This document shows, piece by piece, positions 26,855 through 35,591 of a stretch of DNA of 64,000 nucleotides (positions within the stretch are counted from its first letter, which is position 1; every line of letters starts with the position of its first letter). The stretch lies in contig CBCYME010000017.1 in the NCBI GenBank assembly GCA_965183835.1, forward strand, positions 434,001-498,000. The letters run 5' to 3'. This stretch comes from OMPR01 sp965183835. Its GTDB lineage: Bacteria > Pseudomonadota > Alphaproteobacteria > Rhodobacterales > Rhodobacteraceae. A program made the position numbers and the translations under genes. Under the pieces are notes generated by a model that searched no databases, was not told the origin of the DNA, and saw only the letters and a list, made by a program, of their open reading frames with translations.

Positions 26855-29638
26855 TTATTCCGCCGCGACTGCGTCGGTGATCTTTTCCACCCGGATCGCC
26901 GAGAATTTGAACTCGGGGATTTTACCGTAGGGATCGATGGCCGAGTTGGTCAGGATATTCGCCGCCGCCTCGACATAGGCGAACGGGATGAACACCATAT
27001 CCTCGGCAATGGCCCGGTCTGCGCGCGCCATGATATCGATCGAGCCGCGCCGCGTGGTCAGACGCACCAAATCGCCGGGTTCAACCCCCATCAACTTCAA
27101 GGTCCGCGGGTTCAGCGAACAGTTCGCCTCGGGTTCCATCGCATCCAGAACCAGCGACCGACGGGTCATCGACCCGGTGTGCCAGTGTTCCAGCTGACGG
27201 CCTGTGGTGGCGATCATCGGGTATTCGGCATCCGGGGCTTCATCCGGGGGAATGACGCTGGCCGGGGTGAACCGGGCGCGCCCCTCAGAGCGGGGGAAGC
27301 CATCGCCAAACACAATCGCCTGACCGGGATCGGTTTCAGACAGCGACGGATAGGTGATGGTTTCGGTCTTGAGACGTTCCCAAGTGATATTGTCCAACGA
27401 CGACATCGTCTGTTTCATCTCGTTAAAGACCTGGCTCACATCCGTGTAATCCCAGTTCAGACCGATGCGCTGCGCCAACTCAACCGTAATCTTCCAATCC
27501 TCGCGCGCCTCACCCGGAGGTGCCACAGCGGGGCGCACCCGCTGCACCTGACGGTTGGTATTGCTGACGGTGCCGTTTTTCTCGTACAGCGCCGAGGCAG
27601 GCAAGATGATGTCAGCATAGTTCGCGGTTTCTGTCAGGAAGATATCCTGAACGATCATCAGATCGAGATTAGCCAAAGCCGCACGCGCGTGATCAGCATC
27701 GGGGTCGGACATCGCCGGGTTTTCACCCTGAATGTACATCCCCTTGATGTTGCCGGCATAGGCTTGATCGATGATCTCGGTGACGGTCAGACCCTTCTCG
27801 TTTGAGAAATCATCAGATTTCCAGACATCGTTGAATTTGGCCCGGATTCCGTCATCCATAACCGACTGATAATCCGGCAGGAACATCGGAATTAGACCCG
27901 CGTCGGATGCGCCCTGCACGTTGTTCTGGCCCCGCAGCGGATGCAGACCCGCACCGGGTTTGCCAACGTTACCGGTCATCAAAGCAAGGCTAATCAGACA
28001 GCGTGAGTTATCCGTGCCGTGGATATGCTGAGACACACCCATGCCCCAGAAAATCAGGCCCGCATTTGCACCAGCAAACAGACGCGCAACACGGCGCAGC
28101 TGTTCCGGTTCAATGCCGCAGATTTTGGACATTTTCTCGGGGCTGAAATCGCGCAGGTGCTCTTTTTCGGCTTCCCAGTTTTCGGTCCAACGGTGGATGT
28201 ACTGACTGTCGTACAGTTCTTCTTCGACGATCACATGCATGATCGCGTTCAGCATCGAGACGTCCGCACCGGGGCGGAATTGCAGCATCTCTGTCGCGAA
28301 TTTGCGCATGCCAACGCCGCGCGGATCCATTACGATCAGCTTGCCACCACGTTTTGTGAACTGTTTGAAATAGGTCGCTGCAACGGGGTGGTTTTCGATC
28401 GGATTGGACCCGATGATGATCGCCACATCCGCATTTTCGATCTCGTTAAAGGTTGCAGTTACCGCACCCGAACCAACGTTTTCGATCAGCGCCGCAACCG
28501 AGGACGCATGGCACAGACGGGTGCAATGGTCGACGTTGTTGTGTTTGAAGCCATGGCGGATGAACTTCTGGAACAGATACGCCTCTTCGTTGGTGCATTT
28601 GGCCGAGCCAAACCCAGCAACCGAGCGCGGATCTTCGGCGCGCAGGTCTTTCAGCTTGGTCGCAGCCAGATCCATCGCCTCTTCCCACGAAGCTTCGCGG
28701 AAATGGGTGCTGATGTCACCAGGGTCGACATTCAGCCCCTTGGCAGGTGCATCGTCGCGACGGATCAGCGGTTTGGTCAGGCGATGCGGGTGGTGGATAT
28801 AGTCGAACCCAAACCGGCCCTTAACGCACAGGCGGCCCTCATTGGCGGGGCCATTGATGCCCTCGACGTATTTGACCTTGCCGTCTTTGACTTTGAGGCT
28901 GACCTTGCAGCCCACGCCGCAGAACGGGCAGACGCTTTCTGTCTCAGAATCGAAATCCTTGCTGTCACCTTGCTGCTGGTCATCCAACACAGTGGCGGGC
29001 ATCAGCGCGCCAGTTGGGCAAGCCTGCACACATTCACCGCAAGCCACACAGGTCGAGGCGCCCATGGGATCGGCCAAGTCAAATGTCACCTGCGCGGTGT
29101 GGCCACGGCCAGACATGCCGATCACGTCGTTCACCTGCACTTCGCGACAGGCACGCACGCAGAGGTTACAGTTGATGCAGGCATCCAGATTGACGCGCAT
29201 CGCCACGTGGCTGTCATCCAACAGTGGGATTTTGTCGGCTTCTTTGGCGGGAAAGCGGCTCTCAGAGACGTTGCTCAGTTCGGCCATATCCCAAAAGTGG
29301 GCGGACTTGTCGTGCGCCTCTTCCGGCTGGTCGGCCACCAAGAGCTCCATCACCAGAGCACGCGATTTCTCGGCCCGCTCAGAGTCGGATTTGACCACCA
29401 TGCCATTGGCTGCAGGACGCACACAGGACGCGACCAGCGTGCGCTCACCTTCGACCTCGACCATACAGGCGCGGCAGTTGCCATCGGGGCGATAGCCGGG
29501 CTGGGGCTTGTGGCACAAGTGCGGGATGATCAGGCCACGGCCATTGGCCGCTTCCCAGATTGTCGTGCCCTCGGACACGGTGACATCTTCGCCATTCAGG
29601 CTGAAGGTGACTGTTTTGGTTTCGCTTGCATCAAGCAT
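26855..29638 (-). CDS. fdsA: NAD-dependent molybdenum formate dehydrogenase, alpha subunit
   Basis: A 927-residue protein with the full FdsA layout. There is an N-terminal [2Fe-2S] domain (Cys42, 55, 58, 72), then two ferredoxin-like [4Fe-4S] clusters (Cys154/157/160 and Cys164; Cys197/200/203 and Cys207). The Fe-S motif CPFCGVGC (237-244, with Cys271) opens the bis-MGD domain. DHCTRLCHASS contains Cys376-His377, matching the Mo-ligand Cys and neighbouring His of formate dehydrogenases. It oxidises formate to CO2 and passes electrons to the FMN/NAD subunit encoded 11 bases upstream. A ribosome-binding stretch (GAGGGAGACAG) precedes the ATG. Cytoplasmic, with no Tat signal. The accessory genes fdsC and fdsD are not next to it. 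Confidence 0.94.
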   Translation of the reverse strand: MLDASETKTVTFSLNGEDVTVSEGTTIWEAANGRGLIIPHLCHKPQPGYRPDGNCRACMVEVEGERTLVASCVRPAANGMVVKSDSERAEKSRALVMELLVADQPEEAHDKSAHFWDMAELSNVSESRFPAKEADKIPLLDDSHVAMRVNLDACINCNLCVRACREVQVNDVIGMSGRGHTAQVTFDLADPMGASTCVACGECVQACPTGALMPATVLDDQQQGDSKDFDSETESVCPFCGVGCKVSLKVKDGKVKYVEGINGPANEGRLCVKGRFGFDYIHHPHRLTKPLIRRDDAPAKGLNVDPGDISTHFREASWEEAMDLAATKLKDLRAEDPRSVAGFGSAKCTNEEAYLFQKFIRHGFKHNNVDHCTRLCHASSVAALIENVGSGAVTATFNEIENADVAIIIGSNPIENHPVAATYFKQFTKRGGKLIVMDPRGVGMRKFATEMLQFRPGADVSMLNAIMHVIVEEELYDSQYIHRWTENWEAEKEHLRDFSPEKMSKICGIEPEQLRRVARLFAGANAGLIFWGMGVSQHIHGTDNSRCLISLALMTGNVGKPGAGLHPLRGQNNVQGASDAGLIPMFLPDYQSVMDDGIRAKFNDVWKSDDFSNEKGLTVTEIIDQAYAGNIKGMYIQGENPAMSDPDADHARAALANLDLMIVQDIFLTETANYADIILPASALYEKNGTVSNTNRQVQRVRPAVAPPGEAREDWKITVELAQRIGLNWDYTDVSQVFNEMKQTMSSLDNITWERLKTETITYPSLSETDPGQAIVFGDGFPRSEGRARFTPASVIPPDEAPDAEYPMIATTGRQLEHWHTGSMTRRSLVLDAMEPEANCSLNPRTLKLMGVEPGDLVRLTTRRGSIDIMARADRAIAEDMVFIPFAYVEAAANILTNSAIDPYGKIPEFKFSAIRVEKITDAVAAE

Positions 29639-29649
29639 GGCTGTCTCCC

Positions 29650-31353
29650 TCAGATTTCGTCAGCAAAGTGTTTCATGACCAGGCGGATCGGGTTTGGCGC
29701 CGCCTGCCCCAGGCCACAGATGGACGCGTCGCCCATCACCTGACACAGATCCTCAAGCAGATCGGTATCCCATTTATCGGCCTGCATCAGCTTGACCGCC
29801 TTTTCGCACCCAGTTCGGCATGGCGTACACTGGCCACAGCTTTCGTCCTCAAAAAACCGCAGCATGTTCAGCGCCGCATCCCGGGCCGTGTCCTGATCCG
29901 ACAGAACAACAACCGCAGCGGACCCGATAAAGGTGCCCAAGGGCTGCAAAGTGTCAAAGTCGAGCGGGACATCATCGATGCTAGAGGGGAGAAGGCCCGA
30001 CGATGGCCCGCCCGGTTGATACGCCTTAAAGGTATGGCCCTCAGCCATGCCCCCAGCCGCATCAATCACGTCAAGAATGGTCGAACCGGCAGCCAGCAGA
30101 TACACACCCGGGTTCGCAACGCGCCCCGAAATGGAATAGCTGCGCAGGCCCTTGCGGCCATTCTTTTCAACAGAGTTCAGGATCTCACCACCTTCGCGGC
30201 AGATCTTGGAGACCCAGTAGAGAGTTTCCACATTGTGAACGAGGGTTGGCCGGTTGAAGACACCCACCTGCGCCACAAATGGCGGACGGTGGCGCGGCAG
30301 ACCTTTTTTACCTTCGATGGATTCGATCATCGCGGATTCTTCACCGCAGATATAGGCGCCGGCACCCCGACGCAGATCGATATATCCCGGTTCAACAATG
30401 CCTGCGGTTTCAAGCGCGGCAATCTCGGTCCGCAAAATTTCCAGCACGGCAGGGTATTCGTCCCGCATATAGATAAAGCAAGTTTCCGCCTCAACCGCCC
30501 AAGCAGCGATCAGCATTCCTTCGAGGAAGACATGCGGTGTGCGTTCCAGATAGTAGCGGTCTTTGAACGTGCCGGGTTCGCCTTCGTCCCCGTTCACAGC
30601 CAGATAACGCGGCCCTTCGTTCATACGAACAAAGCCCCATTTCTTGCCTGATGGGAAACCAGCGCCACCCAGACCACGTAGACCCGAGGACAGGATATCT
30701 TCTTGAACCTGTTCCCAGTCGCCATCGGCGCGCAGGTCTTTCAATTTGGCGTATCCGCCGTTATCGCAATAGGCTGCGAACCCTTCATACGCGGGCACAT
30801 GCGCATGGGTGTCGTCAGCCGCAATGGCGGCCTGCACTTTTTCGGGTGTCGCGTTGTCGATATGGTTGTGGCCGATTTCCAGAACCGGTGCCGTATCACA
30901 GCGGCCCATGCAAGGTGCGCGCAGGACGCGAACCTGCGAGGCATCAAGCCCGTCTTCCAACGCGGCTTTCAGCTGTTGGGATCCGGCCATTTCACAAGAC
31001 AGTGAATCGCAAACCCGGATGGTCAACGCGGGTGGAGGGGTTTCGTCCTCTTTCACCACATCAAAATGGGCATAGAAGGTAGCGACCTCATAGATTTCGG
31101 CCTGACCGACACGCATCTCAACGGCCAGAGCAGCGATGTGATCCGCGCTCAGATGACCGTGCTCATCCTGAATGAGATGCAGGAATTCGATCAGCAGATC
31201 CCGTCGTCGGGGACGATCACCCAACAAACGGTGGATCTCGGCCATCGCCTCATCTGTAAACTGACGCCCTTTTGGCGTGCGCCGTCCCTTGCCTTTGCCT
31301 GACTTCCAAACGCCTTTGTCTGCGCCTGAAGGTTTGGTATCCAATGGTGCCAT
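29650..31353 (-). CDS. Formate dehydrogenase FdsG-FdsB fusion (NAD/FMN electron-transfer subunit)
   Basis: Start at ATG 31353 (MAPLDTKPSG) with GGAGGG upstream; the earlier start at 31380 is less well placed. The 567 residues join two Complex-I-like parts. A NuoE/FdsG domain (about 40-190) carries [2Fe-2S] ligands in CDSLSC and APCMGRCD. A NuoF/FdsB domain (about 195-567) has the NADH-binding GLRGLGGAGFPSGKKW, the FMN-site GDEGEPGTFKDRYYLE and the [4Fe-4S] motif ESCGQCTPCRTGC. In Rhodobacter and Cupriavidus these are two genes, fdsG and fdsB; here they are one. It passes electrons from FdsA to NAD. Operon with fdsA. Confidence 0.92.
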   Translation of the reverse strand: MAPLDTKPSGADKGVWKSGKGKGRRTPKGRQFTDEAMAEIHRLLGDRPRRRDLLIEFLHLIQDEHGHLSADHIAALAVEMRVGQAEIYEVATFYAHFDVVKEDETPPPALTIRVCDSLSCEMAGSQQLKAALEDGLDASQVRVLRAPCMGRCDTAPVLEIGHNHIDNATPEKVQAAIAADDTHAHVPAYEGFAAYCDNGGYAKLKDLRADGDWEQVQEDILSSGLRGLGGAGFPSGKKWGFVRMNEGPRYLAVNGDEGEPGTFKDRYYLERTPHVFLEGMLIAAWAVEAETCFIYMRDEYPAVLEILRTEIAALETAGIVEPGYIDLRRGAGAYICGEESAMIESIEGKKGLPRHRPPFVAQVGVFNRPTLVHNVETLYWVSKICREGGEILNSVEKNGRKGLRSYSISGRVANPGVYLLAAGSTILDVIDAAGGMAEGHTFKAYQPGGPSSGLLPSSIDDVPLDFDTLQPLGTFIGSAAVVVLSDQDTARDAALNMLRFFEDESCGQCTPCRTGCEKAVKLMQADKWDTDLLEDLCQVMGDASICGLGQAAPNPIRLVMKHFADEI

Positions 31354-31441
31354 CGTGCCCTCCGAATTGAGACGCTCCATGTCTCATCAGCGCTGCATAT
31401 CGTCAAATTGCTATTTGCAATTGCACGATAACGACAACTTA

Positions 31442-32323
31442 TCACCGCAAAGCCGTCACCACGCGCCTTAACGCGTCTATTGTAGGCAATTCTGGGTCTC
31501 TGTTCAAAGTCGCCAAACAAATTGGTTTGCTTACAACAGGATCCACCAAAGATAGGGTCTTTGTCCCCTCTAAATGGCCAAGCGCACGCACCAAAACACG
31601 CGGCACGACAGCAGCAGCAAGCCCCTCGCGCGCCATAACCATGGAGGCGGTAAACCCGCTGGTTTCAGCAACCACCTGCGGATGAAGCCCCTGATCAGCA
31701 AAAATCCGATCCAAAATGCGGCGATTCTGCATTTGAGGTTCCAAGAGAGACAGCGGAAAGTTTGCCACTCGCGCCCACGGGATTGGGCCCGTTTCAGGTG
31801 TCATGTGTTCTGGCACCAACAAAACATAGGTCTCTTCGTAAAGGGGCTGGACCATGCGCAAATCGGTGCCGATGCTATCACCATAGGTCACGCCGGCATC
31901 AATCGTTCCCTCGTCCAATTTCTGCTGGATGCTTGAGGCGGATAAAGTTTCGATGCGTGTTACAATTTTGGGATGCGCAGCATGCAAGCGCTTTATCAAA
32001 CGTCCCGTAAAGGCCAGCGCGGTTGGGATGACACCAAGGATCAGCGTGCCAGAGATTTCGCCGCGTGTGGCCAACAATTCTTGCTCTAACGCTTTGGCAT
32101 CATCCAAGATCCGGCGGGCTCGGCGGACAATCATCTCGCCCTCTTCGGTCAACCCCTGAAACCGGTTGGCCCGACGTACGATAGAGACACCCAAACGATC
32201 TTCAAGATTGCGAATACGCATCGAAAACGCAGGTTGTGAGATGCCGCATTCCTGGGCTGCCTTGGCAAAATGGCGATGCCGCGCCAGAGCGCTCAACAGT
32301 TGCAAGTCACGAATTTCGATCAC
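31442..32323 (-). CDS. LysR-family transcriptional regulator next to formate dehydrogenase
   Basis: A 293-residue LysR protein: winged helix LQLLSALARHRHFAKAAQECGISQPAFSMRIRNLEDRLGV and a substrate-binding domain of the CysB/CbbR group (GTLILGVIPTALAFTGRLI). It lies directly upstream of the fds genes on the same strand, 88 bases before the FdsGB start, where LysR-type fds regulators often sit. Control of the fds operon is therefore likely, though not shown by an operator. On its other side is the divergent acyl-CoA synthetase gene. Confidence 0.9.
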   Translation of the reverse strand: MIEIRDLQLLSALARHRHFAKAAQECGISQPAFSMRIRNLEDRLGVSIVRRANRFQGLTEEGEMIVRRARRILDDAKALEQELLATRGEISGTLILGVIPTALAFTGRLIKRLHAAHPKIVTRIETLSASSIQQKLDEGTIDAGVTYGDSIGTDLRMVQPLYEETYVLLVPEHMTPETGPIPWARVANFPLSLLEPQMQNRRILDRIFADQGLHPQVVAETSGFTASMVMAREGLAAAVVPRVLVRALGHLEGTKTLSLVDPVVSKPICLATLNRDPELPTIDALRRVVTALR

Positions 32324-32432
32324 ATTGGGCCTCGGGCTGGGATTGTCGTTATGTGCTCGGCCACCATAGCGGTCCAGCTGGTCAGAACCAGCCCCACCAG
32401 ACGCCGAGTAAGTATCCAGTCCAAAAAGAGGA

Positions 32433-32483
32433 TTGACAAAAGGCGGGCATCCAAGAGATGATTTATTAGCGAACGTTCACTAA
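32433..32483 (+). promoter_or_regulatory. Promoter with TetR-type palindrome (site A) before the acyl-CoA synthetase
   Basis: TTGACA at 32433-32438 and GATGAT at 32457-32462 (18-base spacer) form a fair promoter. It is followed at once by TTAGCGAACGTTCACTAA (32466-32483), an 18-bp palindrome with one mismatched pair. Nearly the same palindrome occurs in three other promoters of the window. Confidence 0.75.
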
Positions 32484-32515
32484 TTATCATTCCACGATGG
32501 AGGAAAGTGAAATCC

Positions 32516-34069
32516 ATGCTGACGCTTGGTGAATTGATCAACCGCAATGCCTATACCCATGGCGACCGCGAGGCCTATTTGGATAAGGACCGCCGCCTGT
32601 CTTGGCGCGCGCTGGATGAGCGGACAGATGCGCTTGCACATGAGCTACGCCATACTGGCATCAAACCAGGCGACCGCATTGGCGTCATCCTTAAGGACAG
32701 CATCGAAGTCGTTGAAACCATCGGCGCCTGCGCCAAAGTGGGCGCTGTTCGGGTTGGGCTGAACTATCGCCTTGCCCCGCCAGAATTGGGCGCGCTGATC
32801 GATGACAGCGGTGTGGACCAATTGTTCGTGCAAGCGGAAATGGCTGAAATCGCCACCACTGCTTTGCAGCACAGTGACCGCCAGCCGCACCTGATCGGCA
32901 TTGGGGCCGGTCATTCGCTCGAGCGTGATTATGAAACCATGATTGCCGAAGGCGCATCTGGCCCTCCGTTCAAGCAAACCCGGCACGAGCGGCTGATGAT
33001 CTGCTACACAACAGGCTCAACCGGATTACCCAAAGGCGCGATCTACCCGCATCAGTTGATGATGGAATCCATGGCAGCCATCGCATTGGCCGAAGGGGCA
33101 ACACCTGATGATGTATTCCTGCACGCAATGCCAGCGTCTGGGGTTCCTATCATGCATTTGATGCGGAACATCTTTCACGGATCCAAATGCGCCATCATCG
33201 GCGAGTGGGATGCCCAGCGCGCCTTGCGCTTGATCGAAACTGAGAAATGTTCGCTCTGCGTATTGGTTCCGACGATGCTGAACAGTTTGCTGAATTCGGG
33301 CCTCATCGAGAAGTACGATGTCTCGTCTATGCGTCAGCTGGGCTATGGTTCGGCCCCGATCCCCCCCGCAACCATTCGCGAGGCGGTACAGGCGTTTGGC
33401 TGTTCATTTTTACAAATGTACGGCACGACCGAATTGATAGGCATGTCGATGATGATGACAGCCACCGATCACAATGTCGCCCTGAACGGGGGGCATGATT
33501 GTCTTTCCAGTGCCGGACGCCCGCTGTATTTTGTTGACGTCAAAATTGTCGACGACGCGGGCAACGCGTTGCCGGATGGCGAGGCCGGCGAATTGTTGAT
33601 CAGAACACCCTATGTCATTCCCGGGTATTGGAATCAGGACGTCAAATATTCCGAGACCGTGCGCGATGGCTGGTTGTACACAGGCGACATCGCCACACGG
33701 GATTCCAAGGGGTTCATTTACCTGATGGATCGCGCGAAATTCCGCATCAAATCAGGCGGGTACAATATTTTCCCAGTCGAAATCGAAAACTGCCTGGCAG
33801 AGCACAGCGCCGTGGATGAGGTCAGCGTGTTTGGCCTGCCTGATCCCAAGTGGGGGGATCGGATTCACGCCACCGTAACGCTGACAGAAGGATCAGATCT
33901 AACCGGCGAAGAGTTACGCGAGTTCTGTCGTGGTCGGATCGCAAACTTCAAAATCCCAAAAGAAATCGAGATCTGGGACACCCTCCCCAAAGGACCGACA
34001 GGTAAAATTCAGAAACGCGAGATTATCGATATCTGCACACAACGAGAGGCGGCACCTCACTCTCACTGA
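32516..34069 (+). CDS. Acyl-CoA synthetase (AMP-dependent adenylate-forming ligase)
   Basis: Start at ATG 32516 (MLTLGELINRNA), after GGAGGAAAGTG; a GTG at 32507 is too close to that site. The 517 residues show the family motifs: YTTGSTGLPKGAIYP (P-loop), QMYGTTELIGM (A5), GWLYTGDIATRDSKGFIYLMDR and FRIKSGGYNIFPVEIE (hinge), and PTGKIQKREI with the catalytic Lys. It activates a carboxylic acid to its CoA ester in the cytoplasm. Its promoter carries operator site A, which links it to the Rieske, transporter and flavin monooxygenase genes. The acid it activates is not known. Confidence 0.9.
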   Translation: MLTLGELINRNAYTHGDREAYLDKDRRLSWRALDERTDALAHELRHTGIKPGDRIGVILKDSIEVVETIGACAKVGAVRVGLNYRLAPPELGALIDDSGVDQLFVQAEMAEIATTALQHSDRQPHLIGIGAGHSLERDYETMIAEGASGPPFKQTRHERLMICYTTGSTGLPKGAIYPHQLMMESMAAIALAEGATPDDVFLHAMPASGVPIMHLMRNIFHGSKCAIIGEWDAQRALRLIETEKCSLCVLVPTMLNSLLNSGLIEKYDVSSMRQLGYGSAPIPPATIREAVQAFGCSFLQMYGTTELIGMSMMMTATDHNVALNGGHDCLSSAGRPLYFVDVKIVDDAGNALPDGEAGELLIRTPYVIPGYWNQDVKYSETVRDGWLYTGDIATRDSKGFIYLMDRAKFRIKSGGYNIFPVEIENCLAEHSAVDEVSVFGLPDPKWGDRIHATVTLTEGSDLTGEELREFCRGRIANFKIPKEIEIWDTLPKGPTGKIQKREIIDICTQREAAPHSH

Positions 34070-34162
34070 CGCCTCTTTCGTGCGCGGTGGTGTTTCCCCG
34101 CCATCGCGCGCAAAAACACCCTCAACTTACGTCTCTCTTCACCGAGGGACGTTATTTTTACC

Positions 34163-34197
34163 TTGAACCACCCCGCAATCGGGATGGTCAAATTTTT
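34163..34197 (+). terminator. Terminator after the acyl-CoA synthetase
   Basis: An imperfect stem (TTGAACCACCCCG with CGGGATGGTCAA: one bulged base and one mismatch) is followed by TTTTT, between the convergent ends of the synthetase and Rieske oxygenase genes. Confidence 0.7.
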
Positions 34198-34218
34198 CAA
34201 TGGATACCCGCGTACCGA

Positions 34219-35409
34219 TCAGGCGTCAGGCATATAGTTCCGCACGCGCTGCTGGAAATAAGTCAGGGGCGAATCGGCCCCTGCCCCATTGGCCAGCTGA
34301 CCCACCGAATACTTGGGTGACATCAGTGAACGCTGCATCTTTTCAACGACGTAGACATCTTCGGTCTGGAAATCCCCGGTTTCCAAGGGGTGTTTTTTCC
34401 AATGCGATGACTTCACTGTTCCAGTGGTTTTGTCATAGCCGGGAACGTATTTTAGTCCCCCCATCGCTTTGAGACGTCCCTTTGGCATCCAGCTGTGCAC
34501 CTCAAGCCGGGTTTTTCCCGGTGCGACTGGATACATAACGGAGATCGAAAAAGAGTAAGGCGAGGTCACGATCAAGGTTGTAGGGAACATCTCATAGACA
34601 CCGCCATAGCCATTTTTCCCGACATGAATCAGCGACTTGAGCTTCATTTTCTCCAGCTGCTCCGCGACGTATTGCGGGATGCGGCTTTTGATATTTTCAT
34701 GTTCAGTTGAGTACCACACCTGGTGGTCGCCATGAACTTCCCAGATGTTCTTTTCTGGACGTGGACCGCCCAGCGTGTGTTCATGCAGATAGGCCAGATG
34801 GTAACCGTCGATTCCGTTTTCAACAAAGACCTTCCAGTTGCACTCCATCTCATAAACGATGACGTCCTGCGCCCGCACCAACTCAGGATTGTTCAGGTCA
34901 TGCGGCCAAACCACATCAGGAATTGTGCTCAGCCAATCGCTGAAATCCAGATCTGGTTCAGGGCTGACGAAAATCAAACCTTTGAATTCCCCAATCGAGG
35001 CGCGATGCAGTCCGTTTGCCTTTTTGTCGAAGTCAGGAAACAACTCTCGCTGATCCGGGACGCCACGTAACGCGCCATCCAGCCCAAAAGTCCAACGGTG
35101 ATACGGGCAAACGATGGTTTTCCCGGTGTTTCCGCATCCCCGATCAACCAATTCTGTCCCTCGGTGACGGCAGATATTGTGAAAGGCGCGCAATTCGCCA
35201 TCAGATCCCCGAATCACAAGTAGCGTGAATGTCCCAACAGTTGCCGTCGTGTAATCACCCGGATTGGGGACATCACCAACAACACCTGCGAATCCCCAGG
35301 TTTTGCCAAACAACTCCTTCATTTCCCGCTCAAACCAGTCCTGAGAGGTATAGGCCTCAGGTGGTAAAATCTGAGCGGCTTGATCCGGCATAGGGTTATC
35401 TAAAGTCAC
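34219..35409 (-). CDS. Rieske non-heme iron oxygenase, catalytic (alpha) subunit
   Basis: A 396-residue protein. The Rieske [2Fe-2S] ligands are Cys80 and His82 (CRHRG) and Cys101 and His104 (CPYHRW). The mononuclear iron site is in ENGIDGYHLAYLH (Asp201, His204, His209). This is the plan of ring-hydroxylating or demethylating oxygenase alpha subunits. No small subunit, ferredoxin or reductase gene is nearby, so it must borrow electron carriers from elsewhere. It is divergent from the transporter gene. Palindrome site B lies 110 bases upstream of its start and may control both directions. Substrate unknown. Confidence 0.92.
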   Translation of the reverse strand: MTLDNPMPDQAAQILPPEAYTSQDWFEREMKELFGKTWGFAGVVGDVPNPGDYTTATVGTFTLLVIRGSDGELRAFHNICRHRGTELVDRGCGNTGKTIVCPYHRWTFGLDGALRGVPDQRELFPDFDKKANGLHRASIGEFKGLIFVSPEPDLDFSDWLSTIPDVVWPHDLNNPELVRAQDVIVYEMECNWKVFVENGIDGYHLAYLHEHTLGGPRPEKNIWEVHGDHQVWYSTEHENIKSRIPQYVAEQLEKMKLKSLIHVGKNGYGGVYEMFPTTLIVTSPYSFSISVMYPVAPGKTRLEVHSWMPKGRLKAMGGLKYVPGYDKTTGTVKSSHWKKHPLETGDFQTEDVYVVEKMQRSLMSPKYSVGQLANGAGADSPLTYFQQRVRNYMPDA

Positions 35410-35483
35410 GAAATTCTCCTCTTCATTCCATACGGCATTGCCCGTTTGGCTAATTGTTGATCATATTAGACAAACAATCATCT

Positions 35484-35537
35484 TTGACAACTAATGAGTA
35501 ATGTGCTTCACTTCAAGCTGATGTGAACGTTCACTAA
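35484..35537 (+). promoter_or_regulatory. Promoter with TetR-type palindrome (site B) before the transporter operon
   Basis: TTGACA (35484-35489) is followed, around the expected start point, by GATGTGAACGTTCACTAA (35520-35537). Its core GTGAACGTTCAC is a perfect 12-bp palindrome. The -10 is weak. It lies in the divergent region between the Rieske oxygenase and the GPH transporter. Confidence 0.72.
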
Positions 35538-35591
35538 CTACATGCTTGTCAAACCCACCACGGAGTGGGTCGCAGGCAAAGGGAGGCACTA

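Noticed and set aside
26732..27805. 357-residue plus-strand reading opposite the 3' end of fdsA
   Set aside because: It is antisense to conserved coding, with a His/Arg/Gln-rich composition typical of shadows.
28019..29743. 574-residue plus-strand reading opposite fdsA
   Set aside because: It is fully antisense to a motif-complete formate dehydrogenase, has no recognisable domain, and arises from codon bias.
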